A stretch of 64,000 bases of DNA from Collybiopsis luxurians FD-317 M1 (lineage: Eukaryota > Basidiomycota > Agaricomycetes > Agaricales > Omphalotaceae): NCBI GenBank assembly GCA_000827265.1, contig KN834876.1, positions 1 through 64,000 on the forward strand, written 5' to 3'. Shown here in pieces: positions 49,783-60,382 of the stretch. The notes below the pieces were generated by a model. It did not search any database. It saw only the letters and a program-made list of their open reading frames with translations, and was not told where the DNA came from. Position 1 is the stretch's first letter. Every line of letters begins with the position of its first letter. The position numbers and the translations under genes are program-made.

Positions 49783-50625
49783 TCAGAATGAACCGTCGGC
49801 TGGTCCATCCAGGCCGGTACAGTTCATCGAGGTCTGTGACCTGATGATACTTTTAGTCGCGGTGAGAATGACGTCGGGACTGGTAGAACCGGTTGGTCTA
49901 ATGGTCAATATTGCCAATAAACAAAGGTTCCATACGACTTACTGAGTTCCAAGATCGTCGTCGTCGTCGTCATCACAATCTTCGTTATCTGGAAAATCAA
50001 CATCGATGTTCTCTAGAAGATCATCCATCCCAGTCGAGTCCTGAATGGCATCTTTACTCCATTGAATAGAGTTTGAATTTTATGGGGCACGTACCCAGAC
50101 GATCAGAATATTCTGCGTACTGTTCTTAGCAAAGCTCTTCATCTTGTTGCTAGCGCACTCATCGTTCGATTCTTCGCCCGTACCACTTGTGCCGATAATC
50201 AAAGAGTATTCAATGTGAAAGTTCATCGATTTTGATTTACCAAGTAGTGATATTCAAGCCCAATAGATTTGCTAGAGGCTGGGCGGTCCTCTGGGCCGCA
50301 GGGCAGTTTAGCCCTTCTTCGCCATCCTTGTCTGTAGTACACGAAAGAATCATTCCAATGTTGAAGTTTTGAAAGATCTACCCAGTCACGGCGACGCAAT
50401 TTAGAAGGGAAAGAAGACTAAAAATAAAATAAAAATAAAAATACTTACGCCTGGAATGCACTGATCAGCCCTCTGTAATCCGACGGGCGTTAGCCCAGGA
50501 CGATCTAAGGACGGTGTCTCGGCATTGGTGATAATGAACACCGTGTTCGGGACAGCGTCAACCAAAATGCCTCCAAGCAAGAGAACGGAGGCTAGGGTGG
50601 AAACACGAGAAAGAATGTGTAACAT
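49783..50625 (-). CDS. Secreted histidine-phosphatase-like protein, copy A
   Basis: ATG at 50625. The signal peptide MLHILSRVSTLASVLLLGGI is followed by VDAVPNTVFIITNAETPSLD and PGLTPVGLQRADQCIP. That is the N-terminal strand and helix of the phosphoglycerate mutase/histidine phosphatase fold. The catalytic RHG triplet expected after the first strand is replaced by TNA, so phosphatase activity is doubtful. The next exons give FQNFNIGMILSCTTDKDGEE, CPAAQRTAQPLANLLGLNIT, CGTGEESNDECASNKMKSFA and NILIVWDSTGMDDLLENIDV, then an Asp run encoded by a GTC/GAC microsatellite. The last exon ends TSMNCTGLDGPADGSF with a stop at 49785-49783. Many Cys suggest disulphides. Copy B is at 53.6 kb and a relic at 59.5 kb. 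Confidence 0.75.
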
Positions 50626-51618
50626 TGCAAAGATGAATTGAAGTGTAGAGTTTGGTAAAAGAGCGTGCGGGTAAAAGAGCGTGTGGGTGCAGCTTTGGTA
50701 AGAGCACTTGGAACAGGATCTCGAGGAACCCTAATTTTCTTTCTCGTTGATTGTCAAGCTTAAATAGTATGAAATTTTCAGTTCCGAATTTCATGCTCTC
50801 TAATCTGCCAAGAAAAAGCTTACTCTCAATCGAAAGACGCACTACATATCAGGGTGAACCTGGGATTGACAGCCCTAGTAAATGGACTTTCCAGAAACGC
50901 TGGAGCTTGTGCGGCGTTAAGATCGACGAGCTCGCTTCATGGTGATGACACGCGAACTACGATATTCTACAGCTTTCCCAGACAGTACGGTGTTCGGGGA
51001 CGGTTATTTTGCCCATTATAAACGGGGAAAGAAGTAACTCAAGTTGACATTCTTCGCACGTCAACGTTCAACCCCGGTTTGCCAATGTGAAGGGACGTGA
51101 GCTTGTATTCAGTAGATAGACTCATTTTGCCTGTCATTTCTCTCCAGCCCTTTTTGAGGTATACAAAAAGTTATCGGCGCCAGTGGTACGCTAATGTGCG
51201 TCATCCTTGACTCCAGAACCTCGAGTATCTAATTTATCATTTTTTTCATGCTAGTCGTCCAGCGCTACCGAGTGACCTCTTCGAGCGGCATTTGACTGGC
51301 GAGTGCATGTTTTGATGAGGGGAAATAGGTACCAATACCGAGTACGCAGCATCTGATAGGTCAAGTTAGAAAGAAGCTCTGGGTATGTGAGCCTAGAGCG
51401 ATCTTGTTCTGTAGGTCGGAGTTTTGAATTCATTTGTGTTATATGTACGCATTCGAAAGTAATTTACTTATGTGGAAGATTTAGAAGCAAAACGAGACGG
51501 ATATTACCGACGAATCTGGTTGAGGCGAAGAGGTTCTGGGATCGAAGCAGGTGTATCTTCCGATTTTGGAAAGTCAAAGCAATATTTATCGACCCCGAAT
51601 CAAGAACTCGTGAGCCTG
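50626..51618. other. Unit 1 non-coding DNA
   Basis: It carries the upstream region of copy A (a TATTTAA-like box near 50760 on the minus strand) and DNA repeated in unit 2 at 54.4-55.4 kb. No gene that I can support. Confidence 0.45.
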
Positions 51619-52011
51619 CTATACACCGCACACCTTGTGACGAGCACTGAAACTAAAAGAGCGCACCGAGATCCTGTGAAAGCCGGGTTTAATTGGGTCT
51701 AAGAATGGAGTTCCTGACAATGAAATCTCCTCGGTGGGTGCTTTACCTTCACATATTCTGGGATGTTGTTGCGAATCGCTCCTTTCCAGGAAGCTCTTTT
51801 GGCACAGAGCATTTTTGAATGGCCCGATACGAAAATGAGAGCTAAAGTGGCCTAATCCCACCAGGTATATCAGTAAGTTCTCGGATATCTGATACTTACG
51901 AATGAGATATTTCATCGTAAATGTCGACCCACATCCTTCCAAATGGCACCGAAATGCACCCTCCCTCTCGATAAGAGTGATTAAACTGGATAATACAGTT
52001 TGAGCTGTCAT
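51619..52011 (-). pseudogene. C2H2 zinc-finger-like fragment, copy A
   Basis: ATG 52011 gives MTAQTVLSSLITLIEREGAF, then RCHLEGCGSTFTMKYLI. A 48-nt intron (51852-51899) joins RHFSSHFRIGPFKN and LCQKSFLERSDSQQHPRICE. The first finger fits C-x4-C-x11-H-x3-H, one residue short of the norm. The second lacks its first Cys and ends H-x3-C. Only a short reading frame exists, so it is a remnant or a very small DNA-binding protein. Unit 2 carries a version without the ATG. Confidence 0.4.
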
Positions 52012-52589
52012 CAGCTTTCTCGGAATATCTAACGAAAGTCTCTAAGTCTCGACGGATGACGGGATTTCATCTAGAAAGATTTTCGGTAAGGGGCAGTTTC
52101 TGAGAATAGACATAAGCAAAAGTTTGTTACAGCCTTTATTTTAATAGCGATTCTATCCGCTTATCCTCTGGCAACTGCATTACTGTTCGGCATTACTATT
52201 CAATTTGGAGGCAACGTAGACGACTTCTCACCGCACAGGATAAACAGTGCTTAGAAAACAGAAACAGGATTCTTGAATGCATTTGGGGTTAGTGTCACCG
52301 TTTCACGTCGATAACCTTTGCATTGCTGTGGAGCCGCTGAGTGCCTCTGCCTAAACCGCTGAGGAAGGCGGATAGAAAACCTGGAGCTCTTGTCAAGTGA
52401 GCATGTACCAGGTCTCCATGTGTGAATCTACTTCACGCTGCTACTGGAAAGCGGGACAAGTTATGATAAATCTTTCAGATGAATTACCTCAACAAATGCG
52501 TATACGCTGAGATTGCTATCGCGATGCCTATCTGATTGGTGGACGTGCAGTAGATTTCCAGACAAAAATAGGAAGACTACACACTAAAA
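52012..52589. other. Unit 1 non-coding DNA
   Basis: Part of it (52.06-52.33 kb) has no counterpart in unit 2. No gene seen. Confidence 0.4.
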
Positions 52590-52819
52590 GCACATCGGAG
52601 GCTCAGTCTTGACCCACGGTAATAAACGTTCCTCCATGAATCGTGATGTTGCGTGCATGAGCAAAAAGCGGCTGTACACCTATCTTTTCAGCCAATCCTC
52701 GCATTCTTTCAAACGATTCGTGTCCTCTAAAGAACTCGGAAGAAGTTAGCGCAGCAACGACTGTATCTTCTGATTCACCAACTCACTGTTTTGACCCGAC
52801 GCGATTCCCAATCCGACAT
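52590..52819 (-). pseudogene. Short 'GGTF' motif fragment, copy A
   Basis: ATG 52819 reads MSDWESRRVKT, then probably an intron, then GHESFERMRGLAEKIGVQPL and FAHARNITIHGGTFITVGQD before a stop. The NITIHGGTF pattern resembles the N-terminal motif of many uncharacterised mushroom proteins. The phase of the join is not clean. Unit 2 has a version with frame lesions and a stop. Confidence 0.35.
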
Positions 52820-53559
52820 CTTCAGAAGTTGTGTTTATTAGAGTGGAATGTTTCGGGGTTTTATTGGCACTGAAGAGATTAAGAAGGTTTCGCGAAAAAA
52901 AGACGGTTTTGGCTCATAACCTGAAATATGTTATGTAGTTCCGACAGGACTGCGAATGCGGGAGATGCTGAGATCAGGCTGGGATAACAAGTATTCCATG
53001 GCAAGCAAACGAACACCTTGCGAACGGATATTTAGGGTATTGCGGGCTAGAAGCGTCACGCATGCATGTGTCAAGTGGAGTAAATCCTGGGCGCGAGGCT
53101 GTCAAGATAGATAACAGGCAAAGAGTATGTAAATTCCCGACGGTGATGCAAAAATGCGGACGGTTCTTTTCATTAGCTTCCTTGCTGGGCTGGAGTTTCT
53201 CCAGCAGGCTCGAGCCGATGATTGAGGGGGGTTTTGACTCAATTCGGCAAAGATAGTCATTCATGTACGTATTTATGGAGCGGTTGCAGATCTGACTCGT
53301 ATTTTGAGCAGCAGGAAGATATATATGTTTGCTCGAACTCTGACGGAATGAACATCGATGCAACATCGAAGTTGCATGGAAGGGCGGAAAGCGTGGATTT
53401 CTTAGAGCCGTTCCACGATTATCTTGTCTTAATCTGTTAAAACAGTAAACAACCAAAGAGCCATGACCTTAGCATTTGTAGGGTAACTGATAAAGGAGCA
53501 TAACGAATGCGTCTATCTCTGGAGATCAGAATACAGCGGATGCCCCCCAGATTCCACTC
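52820..53559. other. End of unit 1 and start of unit 2, non-coding
   Basis: It contains the conserved GTAAATTCCCGAC...TGCAAAAATGCGGACG block (about 53130-53161), repeated at 57.81-57.84 kb, and the unit boundary near 53421. No gene seen. Confidence 0.4.
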
Positions 53560-54373
53560 TCAGAATGAACCATCGGCTGGTCCATCTAGGCCGGTACAGT
53601 TCATTGAGGTCTGTGACCTGATGGTACTTTTGGTCGCTGTGAGAATGACGTCGGGACTGGTAGAATCGGCTGGTCAATAATCCCAATACACAAAGATTTC
53701 ATACGACTTACTGAGTTCCGAGATCGTCGTCGTCGTCATCATCATCATCTTCATTGTCTGGAAAATCAACATCGATGTTCTCGAGAAGATCATCCATTCC
53801 AGTCGAGTCCTGAAGGGCATCTTTACTTCGCCGAATAGAATTCTGACTTCATGCTGCACGTACCCAGACAATCAAAATATTTTGTGTGCTGTTCTTAGCG
53901 AAGCTCTTCATCTTGTTGCTAGCGCACTCATCGTTCGACTCTTCGCCCGTGCCACTTCAGCCGAGAATCAAAGAGTACTCTACGTGAAGCTTCATTGATT
54001 TTTGACTTACCAAGTAGTGATATTCAAGCCCAACAAGCTTGCGAGAGGCTGGGCTGTTCTCTGGGCTGCAGGGCAGTTTAGCCCTTCTTCACCGTCCTTG
54101 TCTGTAGTACACGAAATAATCATTCCAATGTTAAAGTTTTGGAAGATCTACCGACACAATTAAGAAGGGAAGGAAAGTGAAGTAATAAATACTGACACCC
54201 GGAATACACTGATCAGCCCTTTGTAACCCGACGGGCGTCAGTCCAGAACGATCCAAGGACGGTGTCTCGGCATTGGTGATAATGAACACCGTGTTCGGGA
54301 CGGCGTCAACCAAAATGCTTCCAAGCAAGAGAGCGGAAGCTACGGTGGAAACACGAGTAAGAGTCTGCAACAT
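53560..54373 (-). CDS. Secreted histidine-phosphatase-like protein, copy B
   Basis: ATG at 54373. The signal peptide MLQTLTRVSTVASALLLGSI is followed by VPNTVFIITNAETPSLDRSG and LTPVGLQRADQCIP, nearly identical to copy A. The exon order is the same, down to an Asp-rich tract from a GTC microsatellite and the terminal MNCTGLDGPADGSF, with a stop at 53562-53560. RHG is again replaced by TNA, so the loss predates the duplication. No lesion seen. Both copies are probably secreted, Cys-containing, non-catalytic members of the fold; a role outside the cell is inference. Confidence 0.75.
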
Positions 54374-55390
54374 CACAAGGATGGGTCGAAGTGTAGAGTT
54401 TGGACAAAGAGCGTGTAGGTGCCGTTTCGGTAAAAGGACTTAGAACAGGATCTCGAGGGAACCTTGTTCTCTTCCGTGCTGCCTGTCGAGCTTAAGTAGT
54501 ATGAGACTTTCAGGTACGAATTACAAGCCCTCGCTCCATGCTCTCTAATCCGCCAAGAAAAAGCTTACTCTCGAATCGAAAGATGTACTATCAGGGCGAG
54601 CCTGAGATTGACAGCCTCAGTAGTAAATGGACTTTTAAAAGACGTTGGAGCTTGTGCGGCGCTAAGATCAACAAGCTCGCTTCATGGTGATGAGACGCGA
54701 TCTATGATATCCAACGACTCTCTCAGACAGTACGGTATTCGGTGAGAGTCACTTTGCCCAGTCCCAACGGGGAAAGAAGTAACTCAAGACAACGTTCAAC
54801 GCCGGTTTGCAAATGTGAAGAGCCGTGAGCCATGGTTTCGGTAGATAGAAAGAGTTAGTGGTTTCGGTATCGCACTCGTGTGCGTCATCCTCGACTTCAC
54901 AATATTGAGTATCAAATCTAATATTCTCCCTAAGTCAGCCGTCCCGGCACTACCGACTGGCCTCTTCGCAGGCCAAGCTGCGGCGTTAAATATGTTCTGC
55001 TGAGGGAAAACAGGTACCAATACAGAGTACACAGGATCTGATAGGTCTAATCAAAAAGAAGCTTTGGTTGTGTGAGCCCAGAGCGATTTTGTTCTGTCGA
55101 AATCCAAGCTTCTACCCAGAGTCTTTAATTTCAAGTCTGGAATTTCTGATACATGTACCCAGGTCCCATTCAAAGATAATATAGCATCCTGACTAATGTG
55201 AGGGATCTGGAAGCATAATGAGGCGAGTATCGCGGACGGGTCTGGCTGGGAAAAGGCTCTGGGATCAAATCGGAGGTATCTTCCGACTTTGGCAAGTCAA
55301 AGCAAGATTTATCAACCCCGAATAAACCACCTGTGAATCTGATGATTAATACACGGCTCGCCCTGTGTCGAACATTGAGACTCAGAACTC
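54374..55390. other. Unit 2 non-coding DNA
   Basis: Upstream region of copy B plus DNA matching 50.6-51.6 kb. No gene that I can support. Confidence 0.4.
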
Positions 55391-55733
55391 CTACCGGCCT
55401 CCTGCGACAGCTAGGCTTAATTGGGTCCGAAAATCGAGTTCCAACCAAAAAAGCTCCTGTTGCTGTTTTATATTGAGGTGCTGTCGCAAATAGTTCCTTC
55501 CCAGAAGGCTCTTTTTGCACAGAGTGCTTTTGAATGGCTTGATACGATAATTAGAGTTTGACTGGCCTAATACTACCAGGTGTATCGGTACTTTTGACTT
55601 CAAATGTATGTTACTTACGAATGAGGAGATATTTCATCGTAAATGTCGACCAGCATTCTTCCAAATTGCAACGAAACGCCCTCTCCCTCTCGAGGAGAGC
55701 AATAGCGCTGGGAAATACAGCTAGAACTGTCGT
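55391..55733 (-). pseudogene. C2H2 zinc-finger-like fragment, copy B
   Basis: Homologous to the fragment at 51.6-52.0 kb: LLERERAFRCNLEECWSTFT, MKYLLI, then FKSTLCKKSLLGRNYLRQHL. The ATG of copy A is ACG here (frame RTTVLAVF) and the second finger has lost further ligands, so this copy is dead or uses another start. Confidence 0.4.
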
Positions 55734-55929
55734 CCGCTTTCTCGGAATACCTAACGAAAATTTCTGTCTCGGCCGATGGCGGGCTTTTGTTTCAGAGAGG
55801 TTTTCGGTAAGGGGCAATTTTCAAGAATATGAGCGCCTCTGCCCAAGCCGTCGAGGAAGGCAGATAGAGGACCTGAAGCTCCATGTGTCTCTGTCATTTT
55901 TGACAACGAGAGGTTCCATTTAGATGACG

Positions 55930-57060
55930 TCCACATTATTTTCTACCTGCAATTTGAAGGATTCTCGCCGGCATTAGAGTGAGTACATTTTGCGAACAGA
56001 AGTTGTAGTAGTCTCGTCCATCACAATATATTCGTTATTCGTCGAATTCAAAGCATATGTGATTTTCGTTCTTGAGTTTTCAGCATCATGTTCATCTTCT
56101 GCCAATAAAACCTCTCTCTGATGGTAGCTATTGCGCTCGTTCCATGTATATCAGCATTGGTAGTTTTACTTAGTACGATATTCGATACGATTTGCCTCGT
56201 TAAAGAGTTGCGTGGAAAAGAAATTATTCAATTTTTTCTCGTATATATACTTTATGTAGTCTCACCTTGGTCAAAAGTGATTGAAATGGCTGCATCCACC
56301 GTGTCGGCTTCTGCATTTTGCGCCGATAATCTTGGACGCCCCCCTGGGACCTGGTGAAGCGTAAAAGTAAGCATCGTGCGTCCCATACTGTTTGAAAATA
56401 TGTCGAAAGCCTGTTTACATTGATGATTGAACAAGGAGGAAACTTTCGGATGGGCATCGCAAAGTGTATACCTCTATTCTAATATCTATCAATGAGAAAT
56501 ACGTGCTTGCTTTAGCGAGATAGTCAAGTCCGCACTGTGGTGGTCAACAGCATAATTTATAACAAATGGAAATGAAAATGTACCGCAATTCCATGGACCG
56601 TAAGCCTGAAATCACAGTGAATGCAGTCGCGGTCCCAAAGCGGTCGTCTCACTCTCACTCATTCTCTTGCAACAGTGAAGCAATCTGACGAGGCGTATTC
56701 CTTCATTAGGCTATCGAACATTTTAATTCGAAATACAATTGAATACACAGGATAGTTTACCTCCGTCAAATACGATGTTCACTGCTTATATCTGAATATC
56801 TGAATATCTGAATCAGAAGCGGGTGGAATCCCGTGAATACCCAAGATATGAGAGGGTTTCGAGAAAGCATAACTTGATCCCACTGCGGCCACGTATTCGA
56901 GTCGGATTACCCTCGCATCAAGCGTTTCGCATAATGCAACGTTCATTGCCTCGCCTTTAACAATATCGAGTTCGAAAGTCGAAGGCCACGGAAATAAACG
57001 GCACTAATACGTCTCCGATTATGCAATGTTTCGGCACTGCAGGTGCATCCTCTTCCTGTG
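55930..57060. other. Unit 2-specific insert, no gene recognised
   Basis: About 1.1 kb absent from unit 1. Short open frames (for example 56.12-56.36 kb, hydrophobic) have no recognisable family. It could be an inserted element or DNA lost from unit 1; no terminal repeats were seen. Confidence 0.4.
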
Positions 57061-57249
57061 TGAATGACCTGGGAAGTGTGGATCCGATATCTGTGAATCT
57101 ACTTCACGTTACGGGACAAGATATGATAAGTCTTTGAGACGAATTACCTCAAGAAATCGGTTTACGCTGAGACCGCTATCTCGACCCCTATTCTCATTGT
57201 TGTATATGCAGCAAGATTCCAGACGACGACGGGAAGATTACCTACCAAA

Positions 57250-57490
57250 ATGCCCATCGGAAGCTCGATCTAGACCCCCGGTAGCATACGTTCATCCATA
57301 AATCGTTATGCTGTGTGCATGAGCAAAAAGCGACGGTATACCTACCTTACGTTTCAGCCAATCCTCGCATTCTTTCAAAGACTCGTGCCCTCTCATGAGC
57401 TCAAAAGAAGTTAGCGCAGAAACCACTGTATATTCTGATTCCCCAGCTCAATGTTTTGACCAGACGCAATTCCCAATCCGATATCTTCAG
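57250..57490 (-). pseudogene. 'GGTF' motif fragment, copy B
   Basis: Shows GHESLKECEDWLKRKVGIPS and LFAHAHSITIYG, then TGA where copy A has a Gly codon. The initiating ATG is ATA. Clearly decayed relative to copy A. Confidence 0.4.
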
Positions 57491-58205
57491 AAGCTGTGTT
57501 ATTTAGAGTGGAATGTTTCGGGGTTTGATTAGTAGTGAAGAAATTCAGAATGTGTCGCGGAAAACACGGCTTTGGCTGATAACCTTGGGATATATCAGTT
57601 TCGCCAGGACAGCGGCTGTGGAAAATGCTAAGATTTTTGAATGTGCTGAAGAAGTATCCCATTGCAAGCAATTGAACGCCACTTGCAGATGTATATTTTG
57701 GGGGATGATCGTGACCCAGACGCGTCACGCATGCATACGTCGAGTGGAGAGTACTTAAGTCTTAGGCGCGAGGCTTTCCGGATGGATGACAGGCGAAGAA
57801 AGCGCATGTAAATTCCCGACAGTGACGCAAAAATGCGGACGACTCTTTCCTTTAGCTTCCTTGCTGTGCTGGAGTTTCTCCAGGAGGTTCGATCCGATGA
57901 TTGAAAGACCGACTCCTTTTAATTCGGCGGAGATAGTCATCCATGTACGAATTTATGGATCTGCTGCAGAGGTGGTTCGTATTTTGAATAGCAGGAAGAC
58001 ATATATCTGTTTGCTCGAACTCGAGAGTGAATAGACGCAATGCACATGGAGGCTACATGGAAGTTACGGAGAGCGTGGACGTTAGCTACGGGCGTCTAAA
58101 AGCCGTTCAATGCTGAGGTCATTTTTGCTTGAATTTAATTTGAAATTGATATGAATCGTATGTTTCAACGGTTGATTCTTCCCGAGTCTACACCGCCTGC
58201 AGAAG
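57491..58205. other. End of unit 2, non-coding
   Basis: Contains the repeat of the 53.06-53.34 kb block and the unit's right limit near 58.1 kb. No gene seen. Confidence 0.4.
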
Positions 58206-58212
58206 TATATAA
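58206..58212 (+). promoter_or_regulatory. TATA-like box before lectin-like gene 1
   Basis: TATATAA lies 76 bp upstream of the ATG at 58282, followed by a short CT-rich leader. Gene 2 has TATTTAA at a similar distance. Confidence 0.45.
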
Positions 58213-58281
58213 CCTGCTTGACTGCTTACCAGCTCTCCAGCGCCCCAGCGACCGTAACTTTACTCTCCCACTCCTAGTACA

Positions 58282-58989
58282 ATGCTCGCTTCTTTGACCG
58301 CCGCCGCTGTTCTTTTTGCTACATCCTCAGCGCTTGCTCAGACATGCTCGCCTCAGCTCACAGTCGGAGCACCCTACGATATCAAGTCCAACATTGATGG
58401 TGAGATATAAATACGCAAATCTTGATTTCCAGCTCCTAAACTTATCGTTTCTAGACACTTACATCTGGGTGTTCAACGGCGCAAGCCATGGTACTCCCTC
58501 TGCCGTGTATCTGGTATGCATTCCCCCAAAATCTACTCATATAATGTTTTCACCGGTTTCAACAGGAACAATCTCGTTTAGGAGCTGAGCCATGGTATCC
58601 CTATTCGACTTCCTCTGGAAATTGGACCATCTCGTACGTTGGTTTCACATCGAATCCCTTAATTCATAATCGTCTCACTTTGGAACTATAGCATCAACCA
58701 GAGCAACCCTCCCGTAAACTGTGTCCTCGCCCCATCAGACTCGGACGGAGACGTCCTCAAGCTCTTGACCACCGGTTCTTGCAGTGACTCCACCGACGCC
58801 GATATAACTATTACCTGCCAATCATGCGCAGACGATGGTTCGGCTACTGCCTGTACCCTCTTCGTTCCCGGTCACGACGAATGTGTCAATGTTCCTGGCG
58901 ACAGCGACGGCGACCCATCTATCAGGACTTTCGAATGCACAGGAAGCCCTCAGCAGTTGTGGGACCTAGTCCCCGTATCAGACGAGTAA
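58282..58989 (+). CDS. Small secreted Cys-rich protein with lectin-like C-terminus, copy 1
   Basis: Exons 58282-58399, 58455-58513, 58566-58633 and 58692-58989 give 181 codons. MLASLTAAAVLFATSSALAQ is a signal peptide. The mature part starts TCSPQLTVGAPYDIKSNID and continues TYIWVFNGAS, WTISINQSNPPVNCVLAPSD, LLTTGSCSDSTDAD, CQSCADDGSATACTLFVPGH and ECVNVPGD, and ends FECTGSPQQLWDLVPVSDE. The CVNV...ECTGS..QLWDL ending resembles the last repeat of ricin-B-type beta-trefoil lectins (QxW motif), but the protein is too short for a full trefoil. Carbohydrate binding is therefore only a suggestion. A paralogue with identical exon lengths is at 60.4 kb. Confidence 0.8.
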
Positions 58990-59479
58990 TTCGCCTGACC
59001 TGCTCTTGCCATATTCCTGCCCGACATGTTCTGCACTGTTACCCTCATATACTACACGGACATTGTTTCACTCTTCTGGACTATATTCGATAAAATGCTT
59101 GAAATCCAAGTTCTGATATCGCTTCAGCGTGTATCATAATTGCTTACTATACCTCCCAAAATACTGCTTGGAGTCGCTTTCGAGGGCTCGCGTAGAAAAC
59201 GTACCCTTCCTTTATAAACATGAGCTAAACCGACGCCAGTGAGGTTGAGCATTCAATCTTCACCGACGTAAGTAAGCCCAGAACGAAGTACCGGAGAATC
59301 CTGTACAGTCTTGACGCACGTTCTATACTAACTATAGAAGAGTAGGAGAAAGGAGGATACACATAATCATCAACGAGGATGCTTTGAGGAGTGAACATCG
59401 ACCCCAAAGAATATTCTTTTTGACGGAAGTAGAAACTAAAGAGAAAGGCAGCTGACGACAGCTCTGGGGCGCAGGTCTT
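58990..59479. other. Intergenic, nothing recognised
   Basis: 3' flank of lectin-like gene 1. No supported gene. Confidence 0.4.
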
Positions 59480-60150
59480 TCAAAATGAGCCGTCATCGAG
59501 GCCAGGGTAGTTCATTAAACATAAAGATGTCTCCAACCGCAATGACAGTGATATTGGGGCTGAGGGCAATAGCCCAGGTGAGAAATTAGAAGTTAGTGGC
59601 TAGATTCCAATCATCTTCGCTGCTGTTTTCCGGAAAATTTAGTGATCTCGGAAACTTAATATCGTCCATACCAGAGTCATCCTGTAACATGTACTTATGT
59701 AATTCCCAAATAACACTCGCTTTGAAAACCTCCTTCGAATCCGGAAACAGCAAGGTACGATGATACGGATTCAAGAGGAAATAAATAAATAGTATTATAC
59801 GGGGTGGTATACCGCATCATGAGAGCTTGATGAGAGCCGAACAGCGTGCTGTACATTATTGAGACTCGGATATCAATTACTTAGTATAATGAATACGAAC
59901 CTCCGAAGTTCGAAGAGCTCGGAAAATGAACACAAAGACGGCTCAATATTCTGATGCCGCAGCCTACTACATTGAGCCGACGCGACTCAATCCGACGTCT
60001 TTGTAAGCTGATTAGCTGGAATGGAGTGTTTGGGAGTTGATTAGTAGCGACGAGATCAGAATAGCATCGCAGAAAACGGAGCATTGGTTCCTAATTTAGA
60101 TGCTTGATTCGCGACATGTGCAATGTGAATGGACCTTCAATGTGTTTAAT
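59440..60150. repeat. Decayed third copy of the tandem unit
   Basis: 59480-59774 matches the 3' half of the phosphatase-like gene. About 59.98-60.11 kb matches unit 2 at 57.47-57.59 kb (CAATCCGA, AGAGTGGAATGTTTCGGGGT-like and ATTAGTAG blocks). The middle is deleted. Confidence 0.55.
59480..59774 (-). pseudogene. Relic of the histidine-phosphatase-like gene
   Basis: The minus strand shows QDDSGMDDIKFPRSLNFPEN with an acidic SSEDD tail, and a separate final exon MNYPGLDDGSF before TGA. These match DSTGMDDLLENIDVDFPDN and MNCTGLDGPADGSF of copies A and B. The signal peptide and N-terminal two thirds are absent. Confidence 0.6.
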
Positions 60151-60316
60151 GTGTTATACGGTAGGAACGTTTTGCTGCAGGCAATTCAATGTCGGCTTTA
60201 GGACTGGGTATACTTATAATTAGGCCAATAAGTGTACGGCGAAATCAGGCCGAGGACTAAAGCTCTACGTTTTGATTGTTAGCCTTCTCCGAGTCTACAC
60301 CGCTTGAAAAACAAAC
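59775..60316. other. Intergenic between the relic and lectin-like gene 2
   Basis: Apart from the third-unit remnants and the gene 2 promoter, nothing is recognised. Confidence 0.4.
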
Positions 60317-60323
60317 ATATTTA
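60317..60323 (+). promoter_or_regulatory. TATA-like box before lectin-like gene 2
   Basis: TATTTAA about 66 bp upstream of ATG 60383. Its position corresponds to TATATAA in gene 1. Confidence 0.35.
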
Positions 60324-60382
60324 ACCAGCCTAACTTCTTACCAGCTGCTCAGCGACTGTACCTTTACCATCTCGCTTCTCAA

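Larger units (their letters stand above)
49441..53421. repeat. Tandem duplication, unit 1 (about 4.0 kb)
   Basis: Sequence from 49441 (GTCTTAT...AGCCATGACCTTA) recurs from 53422 in the same orientation and order: secreted phosphatase-like gene, C2H2-like fragment, GGTF-type fragment, and a GTAAATTCCCGAC...AAAATGCGGACG block. The units are directly adjacent, which fits unequal crossing-over. Confidence 0.75.
53422..58110. repeat. Tandem duplication, unit 2 (about 4.7 kb)
   Basis: Same gene order as unit 1, but with roughly 1.1 kb of extra DNA at about 55.93-57.06 kb and without the 52.06-52.33 kb stretch. Divergence is visible throughout, so the duplication is not very recent. Confidence 0.75.

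Noticed and set aside
56121..56357. Small hydrophobic protein in the unit 2 insert
   Set aside because: No family, promoter or splice support, and the frame is not conserved in unit 1.
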